From a virus: a stretch of DNA of 64,000 nt. The stretch covers positions 1-64,000 of IMG/VR virus record IMGVR_UViG_3300046522_000297. One strand, written 5' to 3'. Under the pieces are notes generated by a model, which was not told the origin of the DNA, made no database searches, and saw only the letters and a list, made by a program, of their open reading frames with translations. Both the position numbers and the translations under genes were made by a program. Of the stretch, positions 16,719-25,779 are shown piece after piece; position 1 is the first letter of the stretch; every line of letters begins with the position of its first letter.

Positions 16719-16802
16719 ATGTTTAAAAGTTCACTGGATATGTGGAATTGGGATTATTGGCCAGGCACCAGCCGCCCGACGACCCCACCCACGTCCAAGT
16801 AA
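16719..16802 (+). CDS. Possible 27-residue peptide
   Basis: A short frame directly behind the 16217 gene, rich in Trp and Pro (MFKSSLDMWNWDYWPG). No good RBS is seen. It could be a real peptide or chance. Confidence 0.3.
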   Translation: MFKSSLDMWNWDYWPGTSRPTTPPTSK

Positions 16803-16847
16803 AGTAAACACTACTCTACAGTGAACAATTCGTTGCAGTAAAAGGTC

Positions 16848-17280
16848 TTACAGAGATCCCCCTAGCTGTTGTCTAAGAATATTAAGAGCTTCTTTCTTGC
16901 ATTCACGGAATTGCTCTTTAGAAAGATTTAGCTGCTTTGCTACATTAGTATTGGTCATTTCTTCGCCATCATTAATACCATAGGTAAGTTCGATTATCTC
17001 TCGGTGTGGTGATGGTAGTTTTGAAATGATATTGTGGATTTTATCTCGATCCATCCTGACTTCGACTTCTGTACCAATAGGGTCGATCTCGAAGCTCGGA
17101 TCGTCAGTAATATCATCCAGGTAATACGTCAAGTATTTGGTACTGTATAGTTCTCTGAGATCCTTTTCACGGATTTCAGGGAACTCTTTTTTTAGTTCAT
17201 CGAAAGTAACGTCTTCTTCTTTAGATTCGGTAAACTTCTGAATCCTTGCTATCAATTGCTGTTTCCATATCATTCTGTTA
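16848..17280 (-). CDS. Sigma factor, exon 2 (regions 3-4)
   Basis: The second exon of the split sigma gene. In the spliced product it begins NRMIWKQQLIARIQKF and supplies the region 4 helix-turn-helix (PHREIIELTYG, TNVAKQLNLSKEQFRE). An ATG at 17273 is present but lies inside the exon and is unlikely to be a separate start. Exons of 362 and 433 nt sum to 795 nt, giving a 264-residue protein in frame. Confidence 0.7.
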
Positions 17281-17492
17281 CTTGTTGACCTACCTAAGTA
17301 GGCGGTAGCTCATTTCTGGCTACTCTCGACTTTCTTTTGTTATGGTCGAGTTCAGACTATCGCATCACCTATTTCTAGGGCCATCTCACTTAGTCGTTCA
17401 CGGTGCTTTCGCTTCCGCCCTGTCACCCTCTGCAGGGTTTCCAAGTCAATCAGAGTTGGTTTTCTTACACTGTCACCAGGGTAAGCCCCATA
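17281..17492 (-). other. Group I intron without ORF, in the sigma gene
   Basis: A 212-nt insertion separates two frames that join perfectly into one sigma factor. Read on the minus strand it contains ACTTGGAAACCCTGCAGAG (P4-type core), a later GCGATAGTCTGAAC (P7-type core) and ends AACAAG, with the G at 17281 as terminal omega-G. The upstream exon ends in T. Splicing gives PKL-NRM in frame. The boundaries are inferred from the joined reading frame and group I rules. Confidence 0.75.
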
Positions 17493-17854
17493 AGTTTAGG
17501 GAGGGAAACAATACGCATTTTGCTCATTTCCTTGAGTATACGTTGCTGAATCCACCAACCGCCGTAGCTGAGGAATCTTACGTTCATAGCGGGTTTAAAT
17601 TTCTCCAACCCTACTAGAAGCCCATCGTTACCAGCACAAATGAGTTCCTCGAAAACGTCAGGATCGTTCTTTGAATATTTCTTAGCGGTCTTAAAGACGA
17701 ATCTCAAATTCGCTTTAACTATTCGGTCTTTAATTCTATTTTTCTCTTTTTCTGAGAGAGCGGGATCCCCGAGTTCCATAAAGAGATCGAATTCTTCCTC
17801 CTTAGTTAGGAGGGGTGTTTTACAGATCTCAGCGTAGTACTTGCTTAAGTCCAT
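17493..17854 (-). CDS. RNA polymerase sigma-70-family factor, exon 1 (regions 1.2-2)
   Basis: The N-terminal exon (120 full codons). It begins MDLSKYYAEI and contains region 1.2 (LLTKEEEFDLF), 2.1 (IVKANLRFVFKTAKKY), 2.2 (ELICAGNDGLLVGLEKF) and 2.3-2.4 (FLSYGGWWIQQRI, MRIVSLPK). These regions bind core polymerase and the -10 element. Without splicing the frame stops after LTLVTV inside the intron. Together with an RpoB-like gene in the window, it is the natural candidate to read the TTTGGTATAA promoters, an inference from gene content. Confidence 0.75.
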
Positions 17855-17934
17855 TAGTTTTTAGCCTTTAGTTAATGTCCCTTCCTATTGATAAGGAGAC
17901 ACTCGTAGTGTAAACTTTAAGTTTACAAAAGTCA

Positions 17935-18378
17935 ATGCATAGTATGGAACTGATAAGTAAAAAAGAAGCCTTAAGTAAAGGGTTCAAGAGGTATTTCACA
18001 GGTGTGCCTTGCAAACACGGGCACCTTTCAGAGAGGTTGGTGAGCGATAGGAACTGTATATCCTGCTCCTATATTAAAGCTGCCCTTGCAGAAAAACGAA
18101 ACCCTAACAGAAAGGGTGATAGGCACAGTCCAGATTATTTATCTAAAAAACGTGCCCTTAAGAAAAAATGTATCCCTCCATGGTCAGATTTGATCGTAAT
18201 AAAGGGGATATACGAAGAATGTCGAAGGGTTACCAAAATTTCAGGAATAGAGCATCATGTCGACCATATTGTTCCCTTACAGAACCGCTTAGTTTGTGGG
18301 CTGCATGTTCCTCAAAACCTAAGGATAATAACCGCTGAAGAAAACCATAAGAAAAGTAACAAATTTGAAATAGTTTGA
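17935..18378 (+). CDS. HNH homing endonuclease
   Basis: A 147-residue HNH nuclease. The N-terminal part has a zinc-binding GVPCKHGH ... CISC module, and the C-terminal HNH core contains HHVDHIVPLQNR followed by GLHVPQNLRII and HKKSN. It is closely similar in layout to the gene at 25207. It stands divergent from, and 80 bp away from, the intron-containing sigma gene whose intron has no ORF, so it may be the endonuclease that mobilises that intron. Confidence 0.8.
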   Translation: MHSMELISKKEALSKGFKRYFTGVPCKHGHLSERLVSDRNCISCSYIKAALAEKRNPNRKGDRHSPDYLSKKRALKKKCIPPWSDLIVIKGIYEECRRVTKISGIEHHVDHIVPLQNRLVCGLHVPQNLRIITAEENHKKSNKFEIV

Positions 18379-18410
18379 TCTTATAAACCCTTAATGATAT
18401 AATAGAACAT

Positions 18411-19055
18411 ATGAAAATTCTAACTTTGACTGGTCCGAGCTGCTCGGGCAAAACGACACTCTTAAACGAGCTTGTCGACAAACACGGTTATCAGAACATA
18501 GTTAGCCATACCACCAGACCGCCTCGCCCAGGTGAAGTGAACGGACGGGATTACCACTTCATCGATAACCAGACTTTCGTAGAAGATGCATACGAAGGCG
18601 AATTCCTGGAAAACGTTATGTTCAACGGGTTCAGATATGGCGTTAGCCGTGAAGAGATTTACAAAGCTAATAAGTCTGGTAAAATTGCTGCACTGATCGT
18701 TGAACCCGGCGGTCTGGTACAGATAATGAAATATGCACAGGATCGGGGCGATGTCGAGATGAAGAAAGTGTTCATAGGGGGTGATACTCATGAACTTATG
18801 ACTCGCTACCTTCAACGTATGCACGGTGAGAATCTTAACGAACGTGGAGTTGCTGAACGTCATGCAAGACGTCTCGATTCCCTGATCATGGAATCTGCTA
18901 CCTGGACCCCGTGCCCGTTCGAATCCAAAAGTGATTACTCGCTGGATTACCTGAAAATGCAACCCAGCTATATCCCGTACGACCTAGTAATACCGGAGTC
19001 AAACGACGAGAATTTCGAAGAAATAGTACAACAAATAAAAGGACTATATAAATGA
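18411..19055 (+). CDS. gmk: Guanylate kinase
   Basis: A 214-residue GMP kinase-like enzyme producing (d)GDP from (d)GMP. The P-loop is GPSCSGKTT (8-16), and the GMP-binding segment SHTTRPPRPGE with GRDYHF is the family signature. Later HARRL supplies the lid arginines. A promoter-like GATATAAT lies 20 bp upstream. It overlaps the next gene by ATGA. With dCMP deaminase and NrdAB it serves dNTP supply. Confidence 0.85.
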   Translation: MKILTLTGPSCSGKTTLLNELVDKHGYQNIVSHTTRPPRPGEVNGRDYHFIDNQTFVEDAYEGEFLENVMFNGFRYGVSREEIYKANKSGKIAALIVEPGGLVQIMKYAQDRGDVEMKKVFIGGDTHELMTRYLQRMHGENLNERGVAERHARRLDSLIMESATWTPCPFESKSDYSLDYLKMQPSYIPYDLVIPESNDENFEEIVQQIKGLYK

Positions 19056-19249
19056 TTAAAGTAGAAGTTGAAACAAACAAAGAGACGGGCGTCTCGACTT
19101 TCGTCTTTGAGACCAACAATCAAGACGATTTGACTAACCTGGATCTCCTGAAGGTAGCATTCCTGGGGACGCACCCTAAGCGTGGCATGTTCCCGGTAAG
19201 TAATAAACTGGTAATCGAAGCAAAAGTACCGGTCGTGGAATTGTCATGA
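19052..19249 (+). CDS. Hypothetical protein
   Basis: A 65-residue beta-rich protein (MIKVEVETNKETGVSTFVFE), translationally coupled to guanylate kinase by an ATGA overlap. No motif recognised. Confidence 0.55.
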   Translation: MIKVEVETNKETGVSTFVFETNNQDDLTNLDLLKVAFLGTHPKRGMFPVSNKLVIEAKVPVVELS

Positions 19250-19260
19250 AATCGAAAATT

Positions 19261-19270
19261 TTTGGTATAA
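19261..19270 (+). promoter_or_regulatory. Phage promoter motif TTTGGTATAA
   Basis: Exact motif. The leader is very short (ATG only 20 bp downstream) and has no clear hairpin, unlike most other copies. Confidence 0.65.
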
Positions 19271-19290
19271 CACTAATGTAAGGATAGTAT

Positions 19291-19455
19291 ATGCTTGAGA
19301 AATCTGGTACAATTGTCCTTACGGATGGGGACCTACATGAGTTTTCTTTAGGTAGAGTCTCTGATAGAGTTAAGTCCAATTGGGGACTTACCTTACAAGA
19401 ACTTAAAGATGTTCTGGAAAGTAAAAACTACGTTCACTCTCCAAATCAGCAATAA
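19291..19455 (+). CDS. Hypothetical small protein
   Basis: A 54-residue ORF directly behind the promoter at 19261 (MLEKSGTIVLTDGDLHEFS), soluble and mixed in charge. Start by ATG; the RBS is weak (AAGGATAG). Confidence 0.5.
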   Translation: MLEKSGTIVLTDGDLHEFSLGRVSDRVKSNWGLTLQELKDVLESKNYVHSPNQQ

Positions 19456-19491
19456 GTATTATTACTTCACAACATTATAACTTAGAATAAT

Positions 19492-20364
19492 ATGAATCTC
19501 GAAAAACTGAATACCCTCGCTCAGAACCTGCCGGAAGATGTACGTCAAAATGCTGTCGATCTCGTAACCCGTATGGGTGAAGTCATCGAAGGTATCGGTG
19601 ACCGTCCGGTGACCTGGCGTCCGCAGACCCTGAAGCTGATTCAGGCTATGAGTGATCGTTCGAAACTGCCGAAAGGTACCAACATCGGCGATCTGCTGCT
19701 GGGTGAAGAAAAGATCGAACAACCCCTGGACGTCATCGTTCTGCGTTCGTGGGACGGCCGTCAGTACTGGAGCCCGGACAAAGACGAAGCCAAGATGCTA
19801 TGCTCTTCGCCGGACGCGGTCCTCGGTTACATCGGCCAGGAATGCAAAACCTGCCCGCACAGCAAGTTCACCGACGACGGCAAGCCGCAGTGCAACAAAG
19901 TCAAGTTCTTCATGGTCGTCAAACGTGACCTGAGTGATGTGTTCATGGTCCAATTCGCAAAGACCGGTTTCAAAGCTGGTAACGAATGGCAGCAACTGAT
20001 GAAGAAAGCTGGCGTTGCTCCGTATCGTCGTGTCTACGGTGTCAAGAGCGTTGACAGCAAAGAATACAAAAATGTCGTTAACATCGGCGTTGAAACGTAC
20101 GAAGGTGACAAGCGTGACACTCCGAAGGATTACCTGGAGTTCGTCACTGAACTGTTCACACAAGTTGGTGCAGACCGTAAGGAATCGGTGGACGAGTTCC
20201 ACAAGATCATCCTGTCCCGTAAGCAGGATCCGGCGATGCTGGCAAATGATTCCGGCGCTGATAGCGAAGTCCAATTGCTGGAAGCCCCTGCAGAGACTGT
20301 CGCCGGTGGTGACGAAACTAAGGAGGCTAAAGTCAGCTCCAAAGCTAAGAACTACGTCATCTAA
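19492..20364 (+). CDS. Abundant zinc-binding protein, possible ssDNA-binding protein
   Basis: A 290-residue protein with strongly GC-biased, high-expression codons. Residues about 119-134 contain CKTCPHSKF, then GKPQCNK, a probable zinc knuckle. The C terminus is acidic and disordered (AGGDETKEAKVSSKAKN). This layout of an OB-like middle with a Cys cluster and acidic tail resembles phage single-strand DNA-binding or replication accessory proteins, and it lies just upstream of a nuclease and the primase-helicase. The assignment is an inference from layout and context, not from a decisive motif. Confidence 0.5.
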   Translation: MNLEKLNTLAQNLPEDVRQNAVDLVTRMGEVIEGIGDRPVTWRPQTLKLIQAMSDRSKLPKGTNIGDLLLGEEKIEQPLDVIVLRSWDGRQYWSPDKDEAKMLCSSPDAVLGYIGQECKTCPHSKFTDDGKPQCNKVKFFMVVKRDLSDVFMVQFAKTGFKAGNEWQQLMKKAGVAPYRRVYGVKSVDSKEYKNVVNIGVETYEGDKRDTPKDYLEFVTELFTQVGADRKESVDEFHKIILSRKQDPAMLANDSGADSEVQLLEAPAETVAGGDETKEAKVSSKAKNYVI

Positions 20365-20429
20365 GCTTTTAGCTTCTGAGTAACTCGGTGGGGTGGGAAA
20401 CTACCCTGCCTTTTAAGGCGGTTAGTCGT

Positions 20430-21002
20430 ATGAGCAAACAACTAGAGCAATCAAGCGTGGAATGCGCTGAAGAATCGTTGCCTGTAAAACCTCGCTATCA
20501 GGAACTCTGTGAAATCCTGAAGCAAGGTGATTTGATCAAGGAAAATCTTTCCTCTATTCCCGTAAGAGGTTTTTATGGGCATGACGGATCGGTGTTCTTT
20601 GGAGTTATTCTTCAAGAACTTAAGGACTCTTTTTTAGTTGGATCTCCTGCAAAACTGATGATGACCAAGGATCGTCAGGTAGTAATTGATGCTGTGAGTG
20701 CTGAACCCGTTATACGTGTTTTCAAAGCGGCGACTCGTTATGTAGTAACCCCTATTGAGTTCACACAGTTTCATTACTATACACATTTGGAGAATTTCGG
20801 GTATAAGTTCATGAGTGAATACTTTAGTGAGGAAATGCGGGAGCATATCACTGCAGTTCTTTCCAACCCAAAATTTACTAACTCTACTGTGCCTAAAGTA
20901 GATAAGGTCGAAGAGACCTCCGAAGAAGAAGATGTACTGCATTCGGCTGGAGCGAGCTATGGATCATTCCTGGTTTCGAACAATAGCGATTGCATTCACT
21001 AA
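20430..21002 (+). CDS. Hypothetical protein
   Basis: About 190 residues from ATG 20430 (the frame extends upstream to a GTG at 20388). The middle contains GFYGHDGSVFFGVILQ, and the C-terminal third is acidic (VEETSEEEDVLH). It overlaps the start of the RecB-type nuclease region. No family recognised. Confidence 0.55.
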   Translation: MSKQLEQSSVECAEESLPVKPRYQELCEILKQGDLIKENLSSIPVRGFYGHDGSVFFGVILQELKDSFLVGSPAKLMMTKDRQVVIDAVSAEPVIRVFKAATRYVVTPIEFTQFHYYTHLENFGYKFMSEYFSEEMREHITAVLSNPKFTNSTVPKVDKVEETSEEEDVLHSAGASYGSFLVSNNSDCIH

Positions 21003-21010
21003 TAACAATA

Positions 21011-21976
21011 ATGACATCCACAGCTATACTAACAAGAATAAACGATGCTGAAGAGAGGCTAGAAGAATCCGGCGGTCTTGACTATAACAAGTACACTCTG
21101 GGCCCCTGGAGTCCTAGTAAGGTCAAGATGCTGGAGAAGTGTCCTTATCAGTTCTACCTGAAGTATCTACTGAAGGTTAAACCTGATGATGACTACGTTC
21201 AAGACACTGCGATGGCAGATGTTGGTACTATCGCCCACCGTATCTTGGAATATGTCGTTCTAGGTAAAAGCGTGGGTGATGCCTACAGACTTGCCAAAGT
21301 AGAGCATTGTGAAGTACCGCCAGAACTTCAAAAGAAGGGCGTGGCGAATATCACATCTGCCAAGTGGACCGAGAGCATCGAACCACTTGAGGCTAACATC
21401 ATCACCTTTGCGGAGAAGATGGACGCATTTAAGCGTAATAACAAGGTTATTGCGTACCACACCGAGCTGAGGCTAGGAGTAACGAAGGATTGGAAGAAAA
21501 CTACTTTCTTTGGAAAGGACGTCTACTTCCGAGGTATCGTTGACTTGGCCATTGAACTTGATACAGGTCCAGGTAATAAGCCTGATTTTTTAGTACTTGA
21601 TCATAAGCACGGTGGGGGGGAGTTTGGTACCCCTAGCACGAGAAACTACCAGCAACAGCTTGATTCGTACCGACCAATGATCCATTATGGATTCAAGTCG
21701 TCGTCAGGTATTCAGGCAGGTATTCACTTTATCAAGGCGGGTACCTCGGCCTACGATAAATACACTCCTGCTGAAGAAATAGAAACATCTATACGCAAGA
21801 ATGTAGAGTGGGTAATCGGTGGTGCAGTTGACCGAGTTCAAGAGCTTGGATTCTTCAAGCACATCCGTGGCTCCCACTGCCAGTATTGTGAGTATAATGA
21901 CCAATGTAAACCTGGGCTCCTAAAAGATAACGAGCTCTCCACTAAGAAATACTTCGAGATTAAGGAAATAAAATGA
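21011..21976 (+). CDS. PD-(D/E)XK nuclease, RecB/Cas4-like with Fe-S cysteines
   Basis: About 321 residues. The N terminus has WSPSKVKMLEKCPYQFYLKY (a first Cys in a RecB/AddB-type arrangement) and GTIAHRILE. The nuclease core shows RGIVDLAIE and FLVLDHKHG (D...DxK) followed by QQQLDSYRP. The C-terminal CQYCEYNDQC completes a four-cysteine cluster. Such enzymes process DNA ends in recombination. TTG 20990 is an alternative start. It is co-directional with the primase-helicase and presumably part of the replication and recombination module. Confidence 0.8.
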   Translation: MTSTAILTRINDAEERLEESGGLDYNKYTLGPWSPSKVKMLEKCPYQFYLKYLLKVKPDDDYVQDTAMADVGTIAHRILEYVVLGKSVGDAYRLAKVEHCEVPPELQKKGVANITSAKWTESIEPLEANIITFAEKMDAFKRNNKVIAYHTELRLGVTKDWKKTTFFGKDVYFRGIVDLAIELDTGPGNKPDFLVLDHKHGGGEFGTPSTRNYQQQLDSYRPMIHYGFKSSSGIQAGIHFIKAGTSAYDKYTPAEEIETSIRKNVEWVIGGAVDRVQELGFFKHIRGSHCQYCEYNDQCKPGLLKDNELSTKKYFEIKEIK

Positions 21977-22272
21977 CTACGATCGCTCAAAACCAAAACG
22001 ATACCCTGTTCCAATCCGGCAAAACTGATGTAGCTGCAGCCGCTGGTATGAACGCAGAGAAGTATGGTATGGAAGCGCTTGAAGCGAAAGTCGCAGCCAA
22101 GGTTCTGGATAAGATGGCAGTGTACTCGGAAGGTATCGCTGACATTCTGTCGAATCTGAATCTGGATGCCGGCGCAGATGCCATTTACGAGATTCTGTTC
22201 ACGAGGATGTTCGACCATGCAGTCATGGTGCATGGCGAAGAACTTCTCCTGGCTCGATCTATGCCTGCCTAA
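21973..22272 (+). CDS. Hypothetical protein
   Basis: A 99-residue, Ala/Met-rich helical protein coupled by ATGA to the nuclease gene. It ends just before a terminator. No motif seen. Confidence 0.6.
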   Translation: MTTIAQNQNDTLFQSGKTDVAAAAGMNAEKYGMEALEAKVAAKVLDKMAVYSEGIADILSNLNLDAGADAIYEILFTRMFDHAVMVHGEELLLARSMPA

Positions 22273-22292
22273 TAAATACTGAAGTAGTAACC

Positions 22293-22325
22293 CTAAGCCT
22301 TGCCTTCGAGCAGGGCTTAGTTTAT
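22293..22325 (+). terminator. Intrinsic terminator
   Basis: CTAAGCC pairs with GGCTTAG, followed by TTTATT. Confidence 0.6.
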
Positions 22326-22360
22326 TATGGAGGGCACTTCTGATAAGAATAAGGATATAA

Positions 22361-25204
22361 ATGTTTCAAATATGTAAAGAAAGTATCGACCTAGTAGCCC
22401 ACATCGCCAAAGAAACGGAGATGGAGATTGGTGAATGCGGTACTGATACGTATGAAATCAAGGGTGATGACGCTAACGGTTATTGCCCATTCTGTGAACA
22501 TAAAGGTTGTTTCAAGATCAAGCAGAATCCTGAAGAACTCGTCAATGCCTTCTATCACTGTTTCAGCTGCGAACAGCATGGATCGATCATTGACTGGGTA
22601 GCAGAACGAGAAAAACTCTCGCCAGTAGACGCCGCTAGGAAATTGGCTAAAGAGTACAATATCGAATTGCCTAAGGATTTCAACCCGATCCAGGAGATCT
22701 TCGATGTAACTGCGAAGTACTACCATAACTGCTTTATCGATGCAAAGCCGAGTTCCAAGTTAGCACGCATGACCCCGGTTGAGTATCAACTGAAGGTACG
22801 TCGTCACGAAGAATCTACGCTGGCAAAAGCCCAGATCGGTTGGGGCGATGGCGGTCTTGTAGAGTTCCTGGAAAGCTTGGGATTTGAGCCCGATCTCTTA
22901 ATTGAGAGTGGACTTAAAAACAAGAAGACTGGTAAAGACTTCTTGCCAAGCGACTGCTTTCTTTACCCTCACTATGTGAACGGTAGAGTTTCGCATTTCA
23001 CGATCAAGGATCCGATCAAGAAGATTGCGTATCAACTTCCTAATAAGTACTCCCTTAACGGTCATCAGTTCTACGGACAGGACAGTATAAAAGGGAAAGA
23101 CGCCGTTATCGTTGTAGAGGGTGAAAACGATCGCCTCAGTATCATCGAGAGGTCGGAGAAATACGGAGTGCTTGCTACTATTGGTCAAATCTCCGGGGCA
23201 CAGCTTGACTGGATGAGAGAACACCTCAACGGTAAACACGTAATCACGTTGTTCGATCCGGATGAAGCTGGTGATAAATACCGTGTAAAGGTGGAGAAAA
23301 TCCGGTCAGCGTTTAAAAGCCTGACCCAGGTTAAACCGCCGGAAGAGAAAGATATCGATGACCATTTATCTAAGGGTGCGGACCTTGATGGCATCATCTC
23401 TTCTAACGTTGTCAAAGTTGAGTTGGAGGATCGGTTTGTACCTCCTGCGGGACTCACTGTTAATACCACTGTAGTAAAAGAGGACGGCACCACTGAGGAA
23501 ACCCAGGAAACCGTAGAAAACAATAGTGTCATTGAAAAACATGGCTCTTACTGGAGGGTTAAGTTTAAAGATGGAGAACCTCAATATACGAAGATCTCCA
23601 ACTTTACTATTAAGTTAAAGAATGTATATGTTACGGAAGAGGGCGATAGACTTCGAGAAATTGTGGTGGTTAGAGAAGATGGTTTTGTATCTGATCCTGT
23701 TACAACGAATAGTGAGACCAAGGTATCTCTTAAGAGCTTTAGAGTCTTGCTGGCAAGATCTGCTGACGCGGATTTTAGGGGTAACGAACAGGATCTGATC
23801 GGAATGTGGGATCTGATTTATTCGACTAATACGGAAACGCTTGTTAAGGTTACTCGTGTGGTCGGACGTCACGAACAATCTCGTGGTTGGTTGACCCGTA
23901 CCAAATTCATTTCTGATACTGGTGTAGTTATAGAACCTGATGAAAGTGGTATTTTCTGGTCCAACGGAAGAAGCGTAGGGATTCGACCGGAGTCGTTAGA
24001 TAAAAGTGGTAATGGGGATAATACTGATATCCCTCACTTAGTTACTGACACGACTCCCGATGAACGTGAGGAGTTACTCAGAGGGTTGGTTACCAACCTG
24101 GCGAAGAACTTGGGTGACCCCGGCACCGCTTTACTGATGTTGGCCTGGTTCCAATCGTGTGCGTATTCAAATAGTATCTTTAGGCTTAACAAAAGTTTCC
24201 CTATGTTGTTCGTATGGGGAAGCAACGGTGAGGGTAAGGGCACTATCTGTGAATGGCTGATGTCTTTGTACGACTTACATGATAAAGGACGTACAGCCGT
24301 TTCACAGTTAAAGAGTGGTGTTGGTTTTGGTAGAAAGGCGGAGTACTATGCTAGTCTCCCGCTTTGGATTGACGAGATTCGTGCTGACGCGGAATGCGCA
24401 ACGTATAACTCGACTTTCCGTAGCTACTATGACCGCACTCCTCGTACTATGGGTGCTAAGGATGGATTCGGTGTTAAGGTCCAGCATGTACGTAGTTGTT
24501 TCCTGTTTGCAGGTGAGGATCTGTTTGAAGACCCGGCAACTAAAGAACGCTGTATCGTTGCCCGTATCCCTCGTATTGGCAGGGAGAAGGTGGAGAGTTA
24601 CCAGTGGATCGATGCACGTAAGAGTGACCTGAGCAGCATCGGTTACATGTGGATTCTCCAGAGTGTTAATAGAGATCACGGAAAACTCCTGGATCAGATC
24701 CGTAAGTTGGACAAAGAACTGATCCTTGAGGCGAAGTGTTCTTCACGTAAAAGTAAGAACTGGAGTGTTGTAGGTTTATTTGCTATGGAGCTGGCTGAGA
24801 AATATATGCCAGAGTTCGATATGCGTAAGTTCTTGTATGAAATCAGTACGAAGGATAGTATTCAACAGAAAAGCGAGACGACGGTTTCACAGTTCTTTGA
24901 GACGGTTGAATCTATTATGAGTCAAGAAGGCATCCAAAAACTGACAGTGAACCATATTATGAGAGAAGACCATCTTCTCCACGTATGGTTCCCTCACGTA
25001 TATCGGGTAGTGAACGAGGCTTATCATAACAGATTTGCATTTACGAAAAACGCTGTCTTGGCGGCACTTAGGGAAGAACCCTATTTTGTATCAGATGACC
25101 GTAAAATCACTATGGGTATAAACGGGGTGAGGAGGGTAGTTGTAACTCTTGACTTAAATAAAGCCCCAGATTCTATTAAGAACATAGCAAATATCAATAT
25201 CTAG
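22361..25204 (+). CDS. Primase-helicase
   Basis: A 947-residue multidomain replication protein. The N-terminal CHC2-type zinc ribbon has YCPFCEHKG and YHCFSCEQHG. A Toprim domain follows (VVEGENDR near 250, DPDEAGDKY near 301). The C-terminal half carries a Walker A, WGSNGEGKGT (about 618), in a DUF927/D5-like helicase context, with PLWIDEIR as Walker B. It would lay primers and unwind DNA at phage forks. It ends with TAG; an HNH gene begins 3 bp later. Confidence 0.85.
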   Translation: MFQICKESIDLVAHIAKETEMEIGECGTDTYEIKGDDANGYCPFCEHKGCFKIKQNPEELVNAFYHCFSCEQHGSIIDWVAEREKLSPVDAARKLAKEYNIELPKDFNPIQEIFDVTAKYYHNCFIDAKPSSKLARMTPVEYQLKVRRHEESTLAKAQIGWGDGGLVEFLESLGFEPDLLIESGLKNKKTGKDFLPSDCFLYPHYVNGRVSHFTIKDPIKKIAYQLPNKYSLNGHQFYGQDSIKGKDAVIVVEGENDRLSIIERSEKYGVLATIGQISGAQLDWMREHLNGKHVITLFDPDEAGDKYRVKVEKIRSAFKSLTQVKPPEEKDIDDHLSKGADLDGIISSNVVKVELEDRFVPPAGLTVNTTVVKEDGTTEETQETVENNSVIEKHGSYWRVKFKDGEPQYTKISNFTIKLKNVYVTEEGDRLREIVVVREDGFVSDPVTTNSETKVSLKSFRVLLARSADADFRGNEQDLIGMWDLIYSTNTETLVKVTRVVGRHEQSRGWLTRTKFISDTGVVIEPDESGIFWSNGRSVGIRPESLDKSGNGDNTDIPHLVTDTTPDEREELLRGLVTNLAKNLGDPGTALLMLAWFQSCAYSNSIFRLNKSFPMLFVWGSNGEGKGTICEWLMSLYDLHDKGRTAVSQLKSGVGFGRKAEYYASLPLWIDEIRADAECATYNSTFRSYYDRTPRTMGAKDGFGVKVQHVRSCFLFAGEDLFEDPATKERCIVARIPRIGREKVESYQWIDARKSDLSSIGYMWILQSVNRDHGKLLDQIRKLDKELILEAKCSSRKSKNWSVVGLFAMELAEKYMPEFDMRKFLYEISTKDSIQQKSETTVSQFFETVESIMSQEGIQKLTVNHIMREDHLLHVWFPHVYRVVNEAYHNRFAFTKNAVLAALREEPYFVSDDRKITMGINGVRRVVVTLDLNKAPDSIKNIANINI

Positions 25205-25206
25205 GT

Positions 25207-25743
25207 ATGACTCTATGTGTACTTTGTAATCTTGATAAGGAAAGGGACAAGTTCTATAAAACCTCCGTTAATCCCCACGGGTTAACGGGGAGATGTAAGA
25301 TGTGCCTAGAAGAACGTAGAAAAGTATACTATGCAAAAAACCGAGAGAAATTAAAAGAAAAATCTAAAGCTAGATACTATAAAAACCCTAAGAAAATATC
25401 CTCTAAGAATAACGCTAGAAGAAAACAAAACTTAGATAAGGATAGAATTTATAGTAAAACCTGGTCTCGAAAACACCCTGATAAAAAGTTGGCCAAGTAT
25501 AGCAGGCACCGCGCTAACAAAAATAGAGCAATCCCTCTATGGGCCGATCTGAGGTTGATAGAGGAATTCTATACCGAAGCCAAACGATTGAATGATATTA
25601 ACGAACAAAAGTATCATGTAGACCATATCGTTCCTTTAAATAGTGATATAGTATGTGGACTTCACAATCAATTCAACTTACAAATCATACCTGCACTCGA
25701 AAATATAAAGAAAAGTAACAAATACTGGCCGGATATGCCGTAA
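25207..25743 (+). CDS. HNH homing endonuclease
   Basis: A 178-residue HNH protein. An N-terminal zinc module (CVLCNLDKE, CKMC) precedes a long Lys/Arg DNA-binding region and the HNH core YHVDHIVPLNSD ... GLHNQFNLQII ... KKSNK. The core closely matches the one at 17935, so the two are paralogues. Insertion immediately after the primase-helicase gene is typical of free-standing homing endonucleases next to conserved replication genes. Confidence 0.8.
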   Translation: MTLCVLCNLDKERDKFYKTSVNPHGLTGRCKMCLEERRKVYYAKNREKLKEKSKARYYKNPKKISSKNNARRKQNLDKDRIYSKTWSRKHPDKKLAKYSRHRANKNRAIPLWADLRLIEEFYTEAKRLNDINEQKYHVDHIVPLNSDIVCGLHNQFNLQIIPALENIKKSNKYWPDMP

Positions 25744-25779
25744 TGGCCTGTGGGATTACATACGTAATGGCTAACATAA

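Noticed and set aside
17273-17465. Two separate small sigma-like genes
   Set aside because: The gap has group I intron core elements and exact in-frame joining, so they are one gene in two exons.
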